Source of the DNA: Aquisalimonas sp007126095
GTDB lineage: Bacteria > Pseudomonadota > Gammaproteobacteria > Nitrococcales > Aquisalimonadaceae
Length of the DNA: 64,000 nt
NCBI RefSeq assembly: GCF_048323695.1
Contig: NZ_JBLWFT010000002.1
Location: forward strand, 62,001 to 126,000
Reading direction: 5' to 3'
Below the pieces are notes generated by a model, which was not told the origin of the DNA, did not search any database, and saw nothing but the letters and a program-made list of their open reading frames with translations. Made by a program: the position numbers and the translations under genes. Positions 26,344 through 34,621 of this stretch are shown here, one piece after another. Position 1 is the first letter of the stretch. The number at the start of each line of letters is the position of its first letter.

Positions 26344-26397
26344 GATGCCCGAGTCTGAGGACCTGGTCCACCAGCAGGAAGGCAGCCATCGGGCATC
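26344..26397. repeat. Nested inverted repeat between convergent genes
   Basis: GATGCCCGA (26344-26352) and TCGGGCATC (26389-26397) are perfect nine-base arms. The 36 bases between them hold smaller palindromes (GGACC-T-GGTCC; CTGG-TCCA-CCAG). The element adjoins the hairpin at 26325-26343 and ends 20 bases before the glutaredoxin stop. Confidence 0.5.
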
Positions 26398-26417
26398 GTT
26401 CGGGAGCCGGTGCTCGC

Positions 26418-26828
26418 TTACTGCGGGGACTGTTCGGGGGCGGGTGCGAACTGCTCCTGCAGATACGCGATGATCGCGTCGGACTCGTAGAGCCAGCGCT
26501 CGGAGCCGTCGGCCTCACGGATACGCAGGCAGGGGACTTTCACCCTGCCGCCCTCGCGCTCCAGCGCCTCGCGGTGCTCCCCCGGGTGCTGGGCATTGCG
26601 CAGCTCGATGTTCAGCGACAGGCGCTGCATGGCCCGGCGAGTCTTGATGCAGAACGGGCAGGCGGGGAAATGGTAGAGCGCCAGCGCGCGGGTGCGTTCG
26701 TCCACCCGAGCCTGTTCATCAGGTTCGCGTTCGATGCCGCCGGGCATGGTCAGCCGGTTGCCGATGATCATGATCGGCGTCAGCACTAGGCGAACGCCGC
26801 GAAAGAAGGTTCGTATCAGGATTCGCAT
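26418..26828 (-). CDS. Membrane-anchored glutaredoxin-like protein
   Basis: A 136-residue protein. Residues 1-25 (MRILIRTFFRGVRLVLTPIMII) form an N-terminal amphipathic or membrane anchor; a glutaredoxin/GST-N fold follows, with the redox motif FPACPFCIKTRRAM (Cys-Pro-Phe-Cys), the cis-proline in KVPCLRI and a C-terminal DAIIAYLQEQF helix. Such anchored glutaredoxins reduce disulphides or glutathionylated thiols at the membrane. The frame opens 16 codons upstream, but MRILIRT is a better start. Confidence 0.85.
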   Translation of the reverse strand: MRILIRTFFRGVRLVLTPIMIIGNRLTMPGGIEREPDEQARVDERTRALALYHFPACPFCIKTRRAMQRLSLNIELRNAQHPGEHREALEREGGRVKVPCLRIREADGSERWLYESDAIIAYLQEQFAPAPEQSPQ

Positions 26829-26907
26829 GACGCGCAGGATGGCACAGACCCGGGCGTTGATACAGCCCGGCGTCACCGGGTGACGCCGGGCCGCCGGTGC
26901 GTTCCCA

Positions 26908-28710
26908 TTACGCCAGGTGGTGGACCTCCTGCATGCCGTAGACCGGGGTGGGAATCTCCTCCTTGCGCGCCTTGAGCTGCAGCGCCAGATAATGGGAGTA
27001 GTGCCGCGACTGGTGCAGGTTGCCGCCGTGGAACCACAGCCCCTCCTGCCGAGTGGGTTTCCACATGTTGCGCAGTTCGCCTTCCCACGGGCCGGGGTCT
27101 TTCGGCGTATCCGAACCCATGCCCCAGCACTTGCCGACCTTGTCGGCCACGTCCTGGGAGATGATGCGGGCTGCCCAGCCGTTCATGGAGCCGTAGCCGG
27201 TGGCGTAGACGATCAGGTCCGCCGGTAGCTCCGTGCCGTCCGTGAGCGTGACCGATTCCGGGTTGATCCGCTCGATGCTGACCCCGCTGTGCAGCTTGAC
27301 GTCGCCGTTGGCCACCAGGTCGCAGGCGCCTACATCGATGTAGTAGCCGGAGCCCCGGCGCAGATACTTCAGGAACAGCCCCGAGTCGTCGGCTCCGAAG
27401 TCCAGCAGGAATCCGGCGTCCTCCAGCCGCCTGTAGAAGTCCGCATCCCGCTCACGGATGGTGTCGAATGCCGGCTTCTGCATCTGCGGGAGCACCCGGT
27501 AAGGGATCGAGGCGAAGATCATGTCCGCCATGTCGTGGGTGATCCCGTTCTCCAGCGCGTCCTCGGAATACAGCGGCCCCAGTACCACGTCCATGAGCGA
27601 GTCCGATTTCACGATGTGGGTGGAAGAGCGCTGCAGCATGGTGACGTCGGCGTCGTTCTCCCACAGCGCGGCACAGATGTCGTGAGCGGAGTTGTTGGAA
27701 CCCACCACGACCACTCTCTTGCCGCGGTAGGCGTCCGGCCCGGGGTGCTGGCTGGAGTGCTGCTGTTCGCCCCGGAAGGTTTCGGCGCCCGGGTAGTGCG
27801 GCATGTTGGGCACGCCGGACATGCCGGTGGCGAGGACCAGCTGTTTCGGGCGCAGCGTGACCCGTTCGCCGTTGCGGTTGACGTTCACCATCCACTCGCC
27901 GGTGGTCTCGTCGTAGCTGGCGCTCTCGCACTCGGTGGAGCTCCAGTAATTGAGCTCCATTACCCGGGTGTACATTTCCAGCCAGTCGCCGATCTTGTCC
28001 TTGGGCGAAAACACCGGCCAGTTGTCGGGAAAGGGGAGATACGGAAGATGGTCGTACCAGACCGGGTCGTGCAGGCACAGGGATTTGTAGCGGTTGCGCC
28101 AGGAGTCCCCCGGGCGCGGGTTCTTCTCAACCACGATGGTGGGCACGTCCATCTGCCGCAGCCGGGCGGCCAGCCCGATACCGCCCTGGCCGCCTCCAAC
28201 GATGACGCAGTAGGGCTGGCGAGTGTAGCCGAGCTCCTCCTGCTCGCGCCCACGTGCCTCCTGCCAGGTCTCGCGCTCCTTTGACGCGCCGTGTTCGGCG
28301 CCCTTCGGGCGCCGGTGCCGGCGTGGTTCGGGGTGGTCGCGCAGGCCGGCCATGGCGGTGAGCAGGGTCCAGCATTTGCCGTCCTTGAGACGCAGTATGC
28401 CGTGCCCTTCGGCGACACCGGTGCGGAAGCTGAACCAGCTCTCCACGACCCCGTCCGTCTCGGTCGCCTCGCCGGTCGGCGTCCACGCCTCGGGGCGCGC
28501 CTCCGGTGCGGTGTTCGCCAGCATGGCACGGATGGCGTCATGCCCCTCGGCCGTCTTGATGTTCCAGGTGAACGTGACCAGGTCGCGCCAGTAGCACTCG
28601 TCGTGGAACAGGGTCGTGGCGGTATCGAAGTCACGGTTCTGAAGTGCCGCGCCGAAGTCCACGAGCCAGTCGGAGACCTTCTGGCCGGGGGTGTTCTTTT
28701 GTGCAGACAT
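26908..28710 (-). CDS. Flavin-containing monooxygenase with N-terminal NTF2/SnoaL-like domain
   Basis: A 600-residue flavoenzyme. Residues 10-125 look like an NTF2/SnoaL cone (FDTATTLFHDECYWRDLVTFTWNIKTAEG), and a Rossmann FAD site follows at 172-177 (VGGGQGGIG), then GDSWRNRYKSLCLHDP and an NADPH site VVVVGSNNSAHDI near 330. The late YATGY motif is typical of FMO/YUCCA-like enzymes that hydroxylate or insert oxygen using NADPH. Substrate is unknown. The gene has its own sigma-54 promoter at 28768-28782 and faces an AcoR-like activator, so inducible expression is likely. GGAGGAGAAAC precedes the ATG. Confidence 0.88.
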   Translation of the reverse strand: MSAQKNTPGQKVSDWLVDFGAALQNRDFDTATTLFHDECYWRDLVTFTWNIKTAEGHDAIRAMLANTAPEARPEAWTPTGEATETDGVVESWFSFRTGVAEGHGILRLKDGKCWTLLTAMAGLRDHPEPRRHRRPKGAEHGASKERETWQEARGREQEELGYTRQPYCVIVGGGQGGIGLAARLRQMDVPTIVVEKNPRPGDSWRNRYKSLCLHDPVWYDHLPYLPFPDNWPVFSPKDKIGDWLEMYTRVMELNYWSSTECESASYDETTGEWMVNVNRNGERVTLRPKQLVLATGMSGVPNMPHYPGAETFRGEQQHSSQHPGPDAYRGKRVVVVGSNNSAHDICAALWENDADVTMLQRSSTHIVKSDSLMDVVLGPLYSEDALENGITHDMADMIFASIPYRVLPQMQKPAFDTIRERDADFYRRLEDAGFLLDFGADDSGLFLKYLRRGSGYYIDVGACDLVANGDVKLHSGVSIERINPESVTLTDGTELPADLIVYATGYGSMNGWAARIISQDVADKVGKCWGMGSDTPKDPGPWEGELRNMWKPTRQEGLWFHGGNLHQSRHYSHYLALQLKARKEEIPTPVYGMQEVHHLA

Positions 28711-28767
28711 TGTTTCTCCTCCGTTTAGCTGAACGGCCCTGTGAATCGGGCCTTCGCCAAATGGAGA

Positions 28768-28782
28768 GCAGATCGCGTGCCA
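28768..28782 (-). promoter_or_regulatory. Sigma-54 (RpoN) promoter of the monooxygenase gene
   Basis: Read on the minus strand the sequence is TGGCACGCGATCTGC, with the invariant GG and GC dinucleotides exactly ten bases apart (GG-N10-GC) and the TGGCAC consensus at -24. The -12 box is TGC rather than TTGC. It lies about 58 bases before the monooxygenase ATG and faces away from an AAA+ sigma-54 activator gene. Confidence 0.78.
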
Positions 28783-28891
28783 GTTGCGGACGCGGTCCGG
28801 GTCTTGTCCGCAAGTGATTGACCGGGCGTTGGATATTTCTGACGGGCGCGGTGCCTTCCGCCGGCTGGATGCGCATTCGGGGCGCGGCTGC

Positions 28892-28951
28892 CGTTACATC
28901 TGGAACATGCCGGCGTTACAGGTGTAACGCACTGATCCGCCGGCCGTTACA
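28892..28951. promoter_or_regulatory. Enhancer-like activator site: CGTTACA repeats
   Basis: CGTTACA occurs at 28892-28898, 28914-28920 and 28945-28951. The middle copy belongs to the perfect palindrome GCGTTACA-GG-TGTAACGC (28913-28930). The third is followed by a degraded mirror half (TGTATT). The palindrome is about 130-150 bases upstream of the sigma-54 promoter, the usual range for bacterial enhancer-binding protein sites, so it is the probable target of the divergent activator. Confidence 0.65.
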
Positions 28952-28956
28952 CTGTA

Positions 28957-28977
28957 TTGACACCCCCCGTCGGGTGT
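28957..28977 (+). promoter_or_regulatory. -35 box and inverted repeat upstream of the activator gene
   Basis: TTGACA (28957-28962) is a perfect -35, but the -10 at the right distance is weak. It overlaps the inverted repeat ACACCC-N6-GGGTGT (28960-28977) and lies six bases after the third CGTTACA copy, which would allow autoregulation. Confidence 0.35.
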
Positions 28978-29053
28978 GCTGAGTTGACCCGATAACACGG
29001 CCGTTCCGGCCGGTCATGACAGCGGTGGTCGCAACGGCCGCCGGGAGGAGAAC

Positions 29054-31033
29054 ATGGGTCTTCGCCGCGAACAGCGCGAGCACATCGACGCGGTTCTCAA
29101 GTACGCGGAAGGCAGGGGCAGGCCGGTGACGCAGGCGCCGAACACGCCGGTGATCGGTCAGTCGTGGCAGCGCTGTATCACCGAGTACGGCCTCGACCCG
29201 ACCCGCCCGCGCCCGGCCCGCATCGTCACCAATCAGGTGCTGCGCGAGCACCAGGACCGTTCCGACGAACTGCTCGGTGTTGCGCGTGCGGGCGTCGATC
29301 AGCTCTACCAGCAGGCGGCGCAGCTGGATTACGTGCTGCTGCTCACCGATGATCGCGGCATCGCCGTGCAGTATCTGGGCGACCGGCACCGGGATGCCAG
29401 GCTACGCAAGGCCGGGCTTTATCTGGGCTCCGACTGGAGTGAGGACTACGCAGGCACCTGCGCCGTGGGCACCTGCCTGCAGGGCAACGTCGCCCTGAGC
29501 TGTCACCGCACTGATCACTTCGACGCCACCCATATCGGATTGACCTGTACGGCCGCCCCCATTCGCGATCCATATGGACAACCGCTGGCCGTTCTCAACA
29601 TCTCCGCGCTGGACTCGCCTGTCGGGCCGGAAAGCCAGACCTTCGGCCAGCATCTGGTGACGCTCTATGCGCGCATGATCGAGGACGCCCATTTCCTGCG
29701 CCGCTACCGCAACAGCTATCTGCTGCGTTGTGATACCTCCCGGGAGTTCGTGCGCGTCAGCGGCCGTTACCTGGTCGCCCTGGAAGAGGATGGCACCATA
29801 CTGGCCGCCAATACGGCCGGGCGGGAGCTCATTGCCGCCCGGGGTCGGGGCAGCCCGGACGCGGTATCGATTACCTCGGTGCTGGACTGTGAGCTGCGCG
29901 ATCTCTGGGATCTCCCTTATCGCAGTGAGGACCAGATTCGCGCCTTCCGCACGCGCGAGGGCAGCGAGGTGTACTTCGCAACCCTGATTCAGCCCAGCCG
30001 CTCCCTGCCGCGCAGCCACGCGGAGGCCCAGACGGAGTCGGAAGAGCAGGTGCCCGCCCTCGACCGGCTGGCGGCGGACGATCCGGCCATGCGCAAGACG
30101 CTGGCGACGGCCAAGCGGTTGCGCAACGAACCCATCAACGTGCTGATCACGGGCGAGACGGGGACTGGCAAGGAGCGGCTCGCCCGGGCCCTGCATGAAT
30201 CCAGTGATCGCGCGGGTGGCGCGTTCGTGGCTCTGAATTGCGCGGCCATCCCGGAGTCGTTGATCGAGAGCGAACTGTTCGGCTACCAGGGCGGCACGTT
30301 CACCGGTGCCCACCGGAAGGGGCGTTCGGGGTTGGTGCAGCAGGCCCATGGCGGTACGCTCTTTCTGGACGAGATCGGCGACATGCCGCTGCACCTGCAG
30401 ACGCGTCTGCTGCGCGTGCTTGCCGAGCGGGAGATCCAGCCCCTCGGCACCGACCGGCCCGTGCCGGTGGATCTCCGGGTGGTGGCCGCCACCCATCAGG
30501 ATCTGCGGCGGCTCATCGCCACGGGGACGTTCCGGGAAGACCTCTACTACCGCCTGAACGGAGCGACGCTGTGGCTGCCACCGTTACGGGAGAGGGCCGA
30601 CCGGCAGCACGTCATCGACAGCGTGTATGCGGATCTCAGCCGCAACCGGCCGCATGCGCCGCGCTTGCGCGCGGATGCGGTCAGTGCCCTGTTGGCGAAC
30701 CCCTGGCCCGGCAACATTCGTCAGCTGATCAATGCCCTGGCTTTCGCCCTTGCCACCGCACCGGGTGACGAAATCACCGCCGGCGACCTGCCGGACGAAC
30801 ACGCCACGGTCGCGCTGGCGCCCGAGAGGTCTGGCGCGCGTCTGCAGCAGGCCGATCATTACACCGGCGACGCTGCGGCGCTGCACGAGGCGCTGACGCG
30901 CACGCGCTGGAACGTCAGCGCCGTGGCCAGAGAGTTTGGTGTGTCCCGCCCGACGGTATACCGACGTATGCGCCGGTACGATATGGTCCCGCCCAATTGG
31001 CAGCCTGATGGAGTGTCCGGGCCGGCCGATTGA
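29054..31033 (+). CDS. AcoR-type sigma-54-dependent transcriptional activator
   Basis: A 659-residue enhancer-binding protein. The N-terminal AcoR-like sensor contains a GAF domain (about 70-225, with DWSEDYAGTCAVGTCLQG), followed by a PAS-like stretch, an AAA+ domain (about 330-560) and a C-terminal Fis-type helix-turn-helix (NVSAVAREFGVSRPTVYRRM, about 619-640). Walker A is GETGTGKE near 366 and Walker B TLFLDEIGD near 435. The sigma-54 contact loop reads GTFTGA instead of the classic GAFTGA. AcoR relatives sense small metabolites such as acetoin or alcohols. The target is probably the divergent monooxygenase operon. Confidence 0.92.
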   Translation: MGLRREQREHIDAVLKYAEGRGRPVTQAPNTPVIGQSWQRCITEYGLDPTRPRPARIVTNQVLREHQDRSDELLGVARAGVDQLYQQAAQLDYVLLLTDDRGIAVQYLGDRHRDARLRKAGLYLGSDWSEDYAGTCAVGTCLQGNVALSCHRTDHFDATHIGLTCTAAPIRDPYGQPLAVLNISALDSPVGPESQTFGQHLVTLYARMIEDAHFLRRYRNSYLLRCDTSREFVRVSGRYLVALEEDGTILAANTAGRELIAARGRGSPDAVSITSVLDCELRDLWDLPYRSEDQIRAFRTREGSEVYFATLIQPSRSLPRSHAEAQTESEEQVPALDRLAADDPAMRKTLATAKRLRNEPINVLITGETGTGKERLARALHESSDRAGGAFVALNCAAIPESLIESELFGYQGGTFTGAHRKGRSGLVQQAHGGTLFLDEIGDMPLHLQTRLLRVLAEREIQPLGTDRPVPVDLRVVAATHQDLRRLIATGTFREDLYYRLNGATLWLPPLRERADRQHVIDSVYADLSRNRPHAPRLRADAVSALLANPWPGNIRQLINALAFALATAPGDEITAGDLPDEHATVALAPERSGARLQQADHYTGDAAALHEALTRTRWNVSAVAREFGVSRPTVYRRMRRYDMVPPNWQPDGVSGPAD

Positions 31034-31086
31034 AAGCCCCACGTTCAGTTCATGGTCCGCGTCATCGTTCCTCCTGGTGAACGCTC

Positions 31087-31095
31087 TGGTATGAT
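31087..31095 (+). promoter_or_regulatory. Candidate extended -10 of the pirin gene
   Basis: TGGTATGAT (TG-N-TATGAT) lies 75 bases before the first pirin ATG. The -35 region (GTTCCT at 17 bases) is weak, as tolerated by extended -10 promoters. Confidence 0.4.
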
Positions 31096-31169
31096 TTCAG
31101 GGGCTACTGATTCCATTGTCCTGCCCATATCCTGGTTGCCATGTTCAACCGGAAGCGCAGGAGGTCACC

Positions 31170-32039
31170 ATGAAGGCCATTCGCAGCGTGCACGCGGCAC
31201 CCCGCCACCACTGGGTCGGAAACGGATTCCCGGTGCGGTCGCTGTTCTCCCACCACGATCACGGGAGGGATCTGGATCCGTTCCTGCTGATGGATTACGC
31301 CGGCCCCGTGACGTTTCAACCCGCCAGCAAGCCCCGTGGTGTCAGTGAGCATCCGCACAAGGGCTTCGAGACCGTGACCATCGTCTACCAGGGCGAGGTG
31401 GCGCATCGGGACTCCACCGGTCACGGTGGCGTGATCGGCCCGGGAGACGTCCAGTGGATGACCGCCGGTGCCGGCATTCTGCACGAGGAGTTTCACTCCG
31501 ATGCCTTCACCGAGGCAGGCGGCGCGCTGCAGATGGTGCAGCTGTGGGTCAACCTGCCGGCCCGGGCCAAAGGGATGGAGCCGGGCTACCAGGTCATCCG
31601 CGCTGGCGACATCCCGGAGGTATCGCTGGCGGACGGCGCGGGTGCCGTGCGCGTCATCGCGGGCGACCTGGCGGGTCGTACCGGGCCGGCGCAGACGCAG
31701 ACCCCGATGCAGGTCTGGGATGTGCGCCTGCGGCGGGAGGGCCGTGCGAGGCTGCACGTGCCCGAGGGCTGGCCCGCGACGGTGGCCGTCATCGACGGCA
31801 CGGTGATGGTCAACGACGACGCGGTGCTCCGTGATGCCGATCTTGCGATCCTGGGCACCGAGGGCAGCGCCTTGGCCCTGGAGGCCAACAACGAGGCACG
31901 GTTGCTGGTGCTCAGCGGCGAGCCGATCGGTGATCCGGTGGCGGCCCGTGGGCCGTTCGTGATGAATCACGAGCACGAGATCGAGCGGACGCGGGCGGAT
32001 TTCCGCCACAACCGGTTTTTGAGCCGGGAAGCGTCCTAG
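31170..32039 (+). CDS. Pirin-family bicupin protein (first)
   Basis: A 289-residue two-cupin protein. The N-terminal cupin has metal-binding residues in SEHPHKGFETVTIVYQGEVAHRDS and in AGAGILHEEF, the usual His-His-His-Glu set. Bacterial pirins may act as quercetinases or redox-sensitive modulators; function cannot be told from sequence. GCAGGAGGTCACC precedes the ATG and decides the start over an upstream in-frame ATG at 31116. It is followed 120 bases later by a second pirin on the same strand. Confidence 0.9.
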   Translation: MKAIRSVHAAPRHHWVGNGFPVRSLFSHHDHGRDLDPFLLMDYAGPVTFQPASKPRGVSEHPHKGFETVTIVYQGEVAHRDSTGHGGVIGPGDVQWMTAGAGILHEEFHSDAFTEAGGALQMVQLWVNLPARAKGMEPGYQVIRAGDIPEVSLADGAGAVRVIAGDLAGRTGPAQTQTPMQVWDVRLRREGRARLHVPEGWPATVAVIDGTVMVNDDAVLRDADLAILGTEGSALALEANNEARLLVLSGEPIGDPVAARGPFVMNHEHEIERTRADFRHNRFLSREAS

Positions 32040-32159
32040 CCTGACCATCCCGGCCGGCCATTCGCCGATCGGGATGGCTGCAGGGGGCTAGACTTCACGA
32101 GACGTGGTTCAGCCACACAACAGAGGCATGCGCTGTCGTGCCGTTGGAAGGAGAGTGCC

Positions 32160-33095
32160 ATGAGCTGGAATCCCGCACTGACCCCCGGCTGCCCGGACGA
32201 GATTGGCGTCGATGCCATCGAGACGCTGATTGTCCCCCGGGCGCGGGACATCGGCGGCTTCGAGGTGCGGCGCGCCCTGCCGGCACCGAAACGGCAGATG
32301 GTCGGCCCGTTCATCTTCTTCGATCAGATGGGCCCTGCGGAGTTTCTCACCGGCAATGGCATCGACGTGCGTCCGCATCCGCATATCGGCCTTGGCACGG
32401 TCACGTACCTGTACGACGGTGATCTCCACCACCGTGACAGCCTGGGCACGGACCAGGTTATCCGGCCCGGCGCGCTGAACTGGATGGTGGCCGGTCGGGG
32501 TGTTACCCATTCGGAGCGCACCTCCGTCGTGAGCCGTGAGCAGGCCAGCAGGCTGTTCGGGATTCAGACCTGGGTTGCCCTCCCGGACGACAAGGAAGAG
32601 ATCGCCCCGGCCTTCGAGCACCATGGCCAGGATCGGCTCCCGGTCATTGAGGATGAGGGTGTCAGGGTTCAGCTCCTGCTCGGCGATGCCTACGGCGAGC
32701 GGGCGCCGGCCACGCTCTACTCCGACGCCTTCTATGCGGACGTGCAGCTCGCACCGGGGGCACTCTTCCCGCTCCCGGACAACCACCAGGACCGTGGCCT
32801 CTATGTAATCGACGGCGCCGTTACGATCGCCGGCCAGCGGTTCGATCGCGCGCAGATGATGGTCTTCCGGCCCGGCGATCGCATTACCGTGGCGGCCGGT
32901 GAGCAGGGTGCCCGCTTGATGATTCTCGGCGGCGCCACGCTGGGCGGGCCGCGGTACATCTGGTGGAATTTCGTGGCCTCCTCGAAGGAGCGCATCGAGG
33001 AGGCCAAGCGCCAGTGGCAGGCCGAGCAATGGGGCGCGGGCCTGTTCGATCTCCCGCCCAAGGACCGGGACGAACACGTGCCTTTGCCAGGGTAG
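32160..33095 (+). CDS. Pirin-family bicupin protein (second)
   Basis: A 311-residue pirin with the longer C-terminal form. RRALPAPKRQMVGPFIFFDQMGPAEF is the usual pirin N-terminal strand set; metal ligands fall in RPHPHIGLGTVTYLYDG and GVTHSERTS. The C-terminal cupin carries GGPRYIWWNFVASSKERIEEAKRQW, common in quercetinase-like pirins. GAAGGAGAGTGCC precedes the ATG. It and the first pirin are not close copies of each other, so they may bind different ligands. Confidence 0.9.
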   Translation: MSWNPALTPGCPDEIGVDAIETLIVPRARDIGGFEVRRALPAPKRQMVGPFIFFDQMGPAEFLTGNGIDVRPHPHIGLGTVTYLYDGDLHHRDSLGTDQVIRPGALNWMVAGRGVTHSERTSVVSREQASRLFGIQTWVALPDDKEEIAPAFEHHGQDRLPVIEDEGVRVQLLLGDAYGERAPATLYSDAFYADVQLAPGALFPLPDNHQDRGLYVIDGAVTIAGQRFDRAQMMVFRPGDRITVAAGEQGARLMILGGATLGGPRYIWWNFVASSKERIEEAKRQWQAEQWGAGLFDLPPKDRDEHVPLPG

Positions 33096-33170
33096 GTTAG
33101 CAATTCGCTCTGTAGATTGTTGTTTTGGAGTGAAAAGAGTATTGGACGACCCAGCCGTTGTGCGGTCTCC

Positions 33171-33989
33171 CTATTCCTTGTAGTACACAACCTGATGGCT
33201 GGAGGCGAGCAGGCTGCCGTCGGTGCTCCAGACCTCCGCGCTCTGGTCGAAGAACCCCTTGCCGAAGTTGAGTCCGCGGGCGCTGCCGAGGAGGTAACCG
33301 GTGCCCTGGTTGCGCACCTGCTCGGCGTCGGCGTGGAAGTAGGTGGTCAGGGTGACCGTGCCGATGGGTGTCCACGCGCCGCGGCGCACGAAGATGCGCG
33401 GGAAGAACGCGTCACACAGGGCGGCCAGCGATACGAAATCCAGCGGGCGGGGCGGATTGTCGCGCAGCCACAGGCGGCTCTGGGACGGGATGTCGTCGTT
33501 GGGCCTGCCGCCGATGGCGCCGTCCACGAAGCGCATCTCGTAGCAGCGGGTCCAGGGCGCCCGCTCGACGGGTGCCGCCTGTTCCAGAGACTCCGCCGGG
33601 GGCACATCGGGGAAGCGTGCGTCGGTGGCGCCCCAGGTCTCCCGCCGCAGCGCCGTGACGGCGGTGGCGAAGGCGACGATCTGCTCGTCCTGCGCCATCT
33701 CCACGAGCCAGTGCTGGGTGCTTCGGTTGGTACGCATGGCCCGGGCGGTCACCGAAAACGCGCCGTCCGCGATCGGCGCCGCGTAATGGACGGTCAGCGA
33801 GACGGGGTCGCCCAGGCGCTGCGGGTCCGTCATCACCGCGTTCAGCAGGCTTGCCCCGATCACTCCGCCGAACGGCCCCACCATGTTGGCGTAGGCGGCC
33901 GTGGTGTGGCCGGTGTGAATCCCGTCGCCATGGGGCGCGAGTGCGACGGCTTCGTCGAATGGGTGAGCCTCCGGGGCGGACGCCATCAT
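33171..33989 (-). CDS. Acyl-CoA thioesterase family protein (double hotdog, TesB-like)
   Basis: A 272-residue protein of the TesB-like thioesterase superfamily, with two hotdog repeats (about 15-130 and 150-270). The segment NMVGPFGGVIGASLLNAV is the first hotdog helix, and GTVTLTTYFHADAEQV with RGLNFGKGFFDQSAEVWS the second repeat's end. The ATG at 33989 overlaps the preceding gene's stop (ATGA), so it is the third gene of the HxlR-controlled operon. It may hydrolyse an acyl-CoA made from the pathway's product. Confidence 0.85.
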   Translation of the reverse strand: MMASAPEAHPFDEAVALAPHGDGIHTGHTTAAYANMVGPFGGVIGASLLNAVMTDPQRLGDPVSLTVHYAAPIADGAFSVTARAMRTNRSTQHWLVEMAQDEQIVAFATAVTALRRETWGATDARFPDVPPAESLEQAAPVERAPWTRCYEMRFVDGAIGGRPNDDIPSQSRLWLRDNPPRPLDFVSLAALCDAFFPRIFVRRGAWTPIGTVTLTTYFHADAEQVRNQGTGYLLGSARGLNFGKGFFDQSAEVWSTDGSLLASSHQVVYYKE

Positions 33990-34600
33990 GCATGCTCCCT
34001 TTCTGGTTGAACCGGTCCGTTCAGTGCGTCGGCGACCCAGTCGAGCCGATCCTGCCCGAACCACATCGTATCGCCGACAAAGAAGGTCGGGGCACCGAAG
34101 ACGCCCCGGTCCACGGCCTCCTGAGTGGTGGTCTTCAGCCCATCCTTCGCTGGTGCCAACTGGGCGCGCTCCAGCACTGCCGCCGGGTCGAAACCGCCGG
34201 CCTCCAGGGCGTGGGCGACTTCATTCGGCTCGTTTAGGTTGCGCGGCTCCACCCACATGGCGTGAAACACGGCCTGCAGATAGGGCTGAAAATCCGGCGT
34301 GTCGCGCATTGCTTCCGCGCCGCGCATCAGCAGCAGGGTATTGATCGGGAAGTGCGGGTTGTGCCGGAAGGCGACCTGATAACGCTCGGCGTGGCGCGCC
34401 AGATCCCTGTGGGTGTACTCCCCCTTTGCCGGCACCTCCACCGGCGAACGGTTGCCCGTGGCCTTGAAGACGCCGCCCAGAAGCATGGGCTTCCAGATGA
34501 TTTCGGCGCCTGCCGCGGCGGCGATGTCCGGTAGTTGTGCCCAGGCCAGGTAACTGGCCGGGCTGCCCACATCGAAGTAGAAATCGACGTGTCTGGTCAT
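33986..34600 (-). CDS. 2-hydroxychromene-2-carboxylate isomerase / DsbA-family protein
   Basis: A 204-residue thioredoxin-fold protein of the kappa GST/HCCA isomerase family. FYFDVGSPASYLAWAQL is the N-terminal active-site strand with serine where DsbA has the redox cysteine; GVFGAPTFFVGDTMWFGQDRLDWV is the family's C-terminal signature. Such enzymes use glutathione to isomerise aromatic ring-cleavage products. It lies 21 bases after the SDR gene and overlaps the thioesterase start. Confidence 0.9.
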   Translation of the reverse strand: MTRHVDFYFDVGSPASYLAWAQLPDIAAAAGAEIIWKPMLLGGVFKATGNRSPVEVPAKGEYTHRDLARHAERYQVAFRHNPHFPINTLLLMRGAEAMRDTPDFQPYLQAVFHAMWVEPRNLNEPNEVAHALEAGGFDPAAVLERAQLAPAKDGLKTTTQEAVDRGVFGAPTFFVGDTMWFGQDRLDWVADALNGPVQPEREHA

Positions 34601-34621
34601 CGTTGTCTGCTCCTTGTTCCG

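Larger units (their letters stand above)
28711..29053. other. 343-base divergent regulatory spacer
   Basis: No gene was found here. It holds, from left to right, a sigma-54 promoter directed at the monooxygenase, three copies of CGTTACA of which one is part of a perfect palindrome, a TTGACA box directed at the activator gene, and an ACACCC-N6-GGGTGT inverted repeat. GGGAGGAG before 29054 is the activator ribosome site. Confidence 0.7.

Noticed and set aside
25572..26396. 274-codon minus-strand ORF opposite the flavin reductase
   Set aside because: Antisense shadow with Gly/Arg/His-rich translation; the plus-strand frame has clear flavin-reductase motifs.
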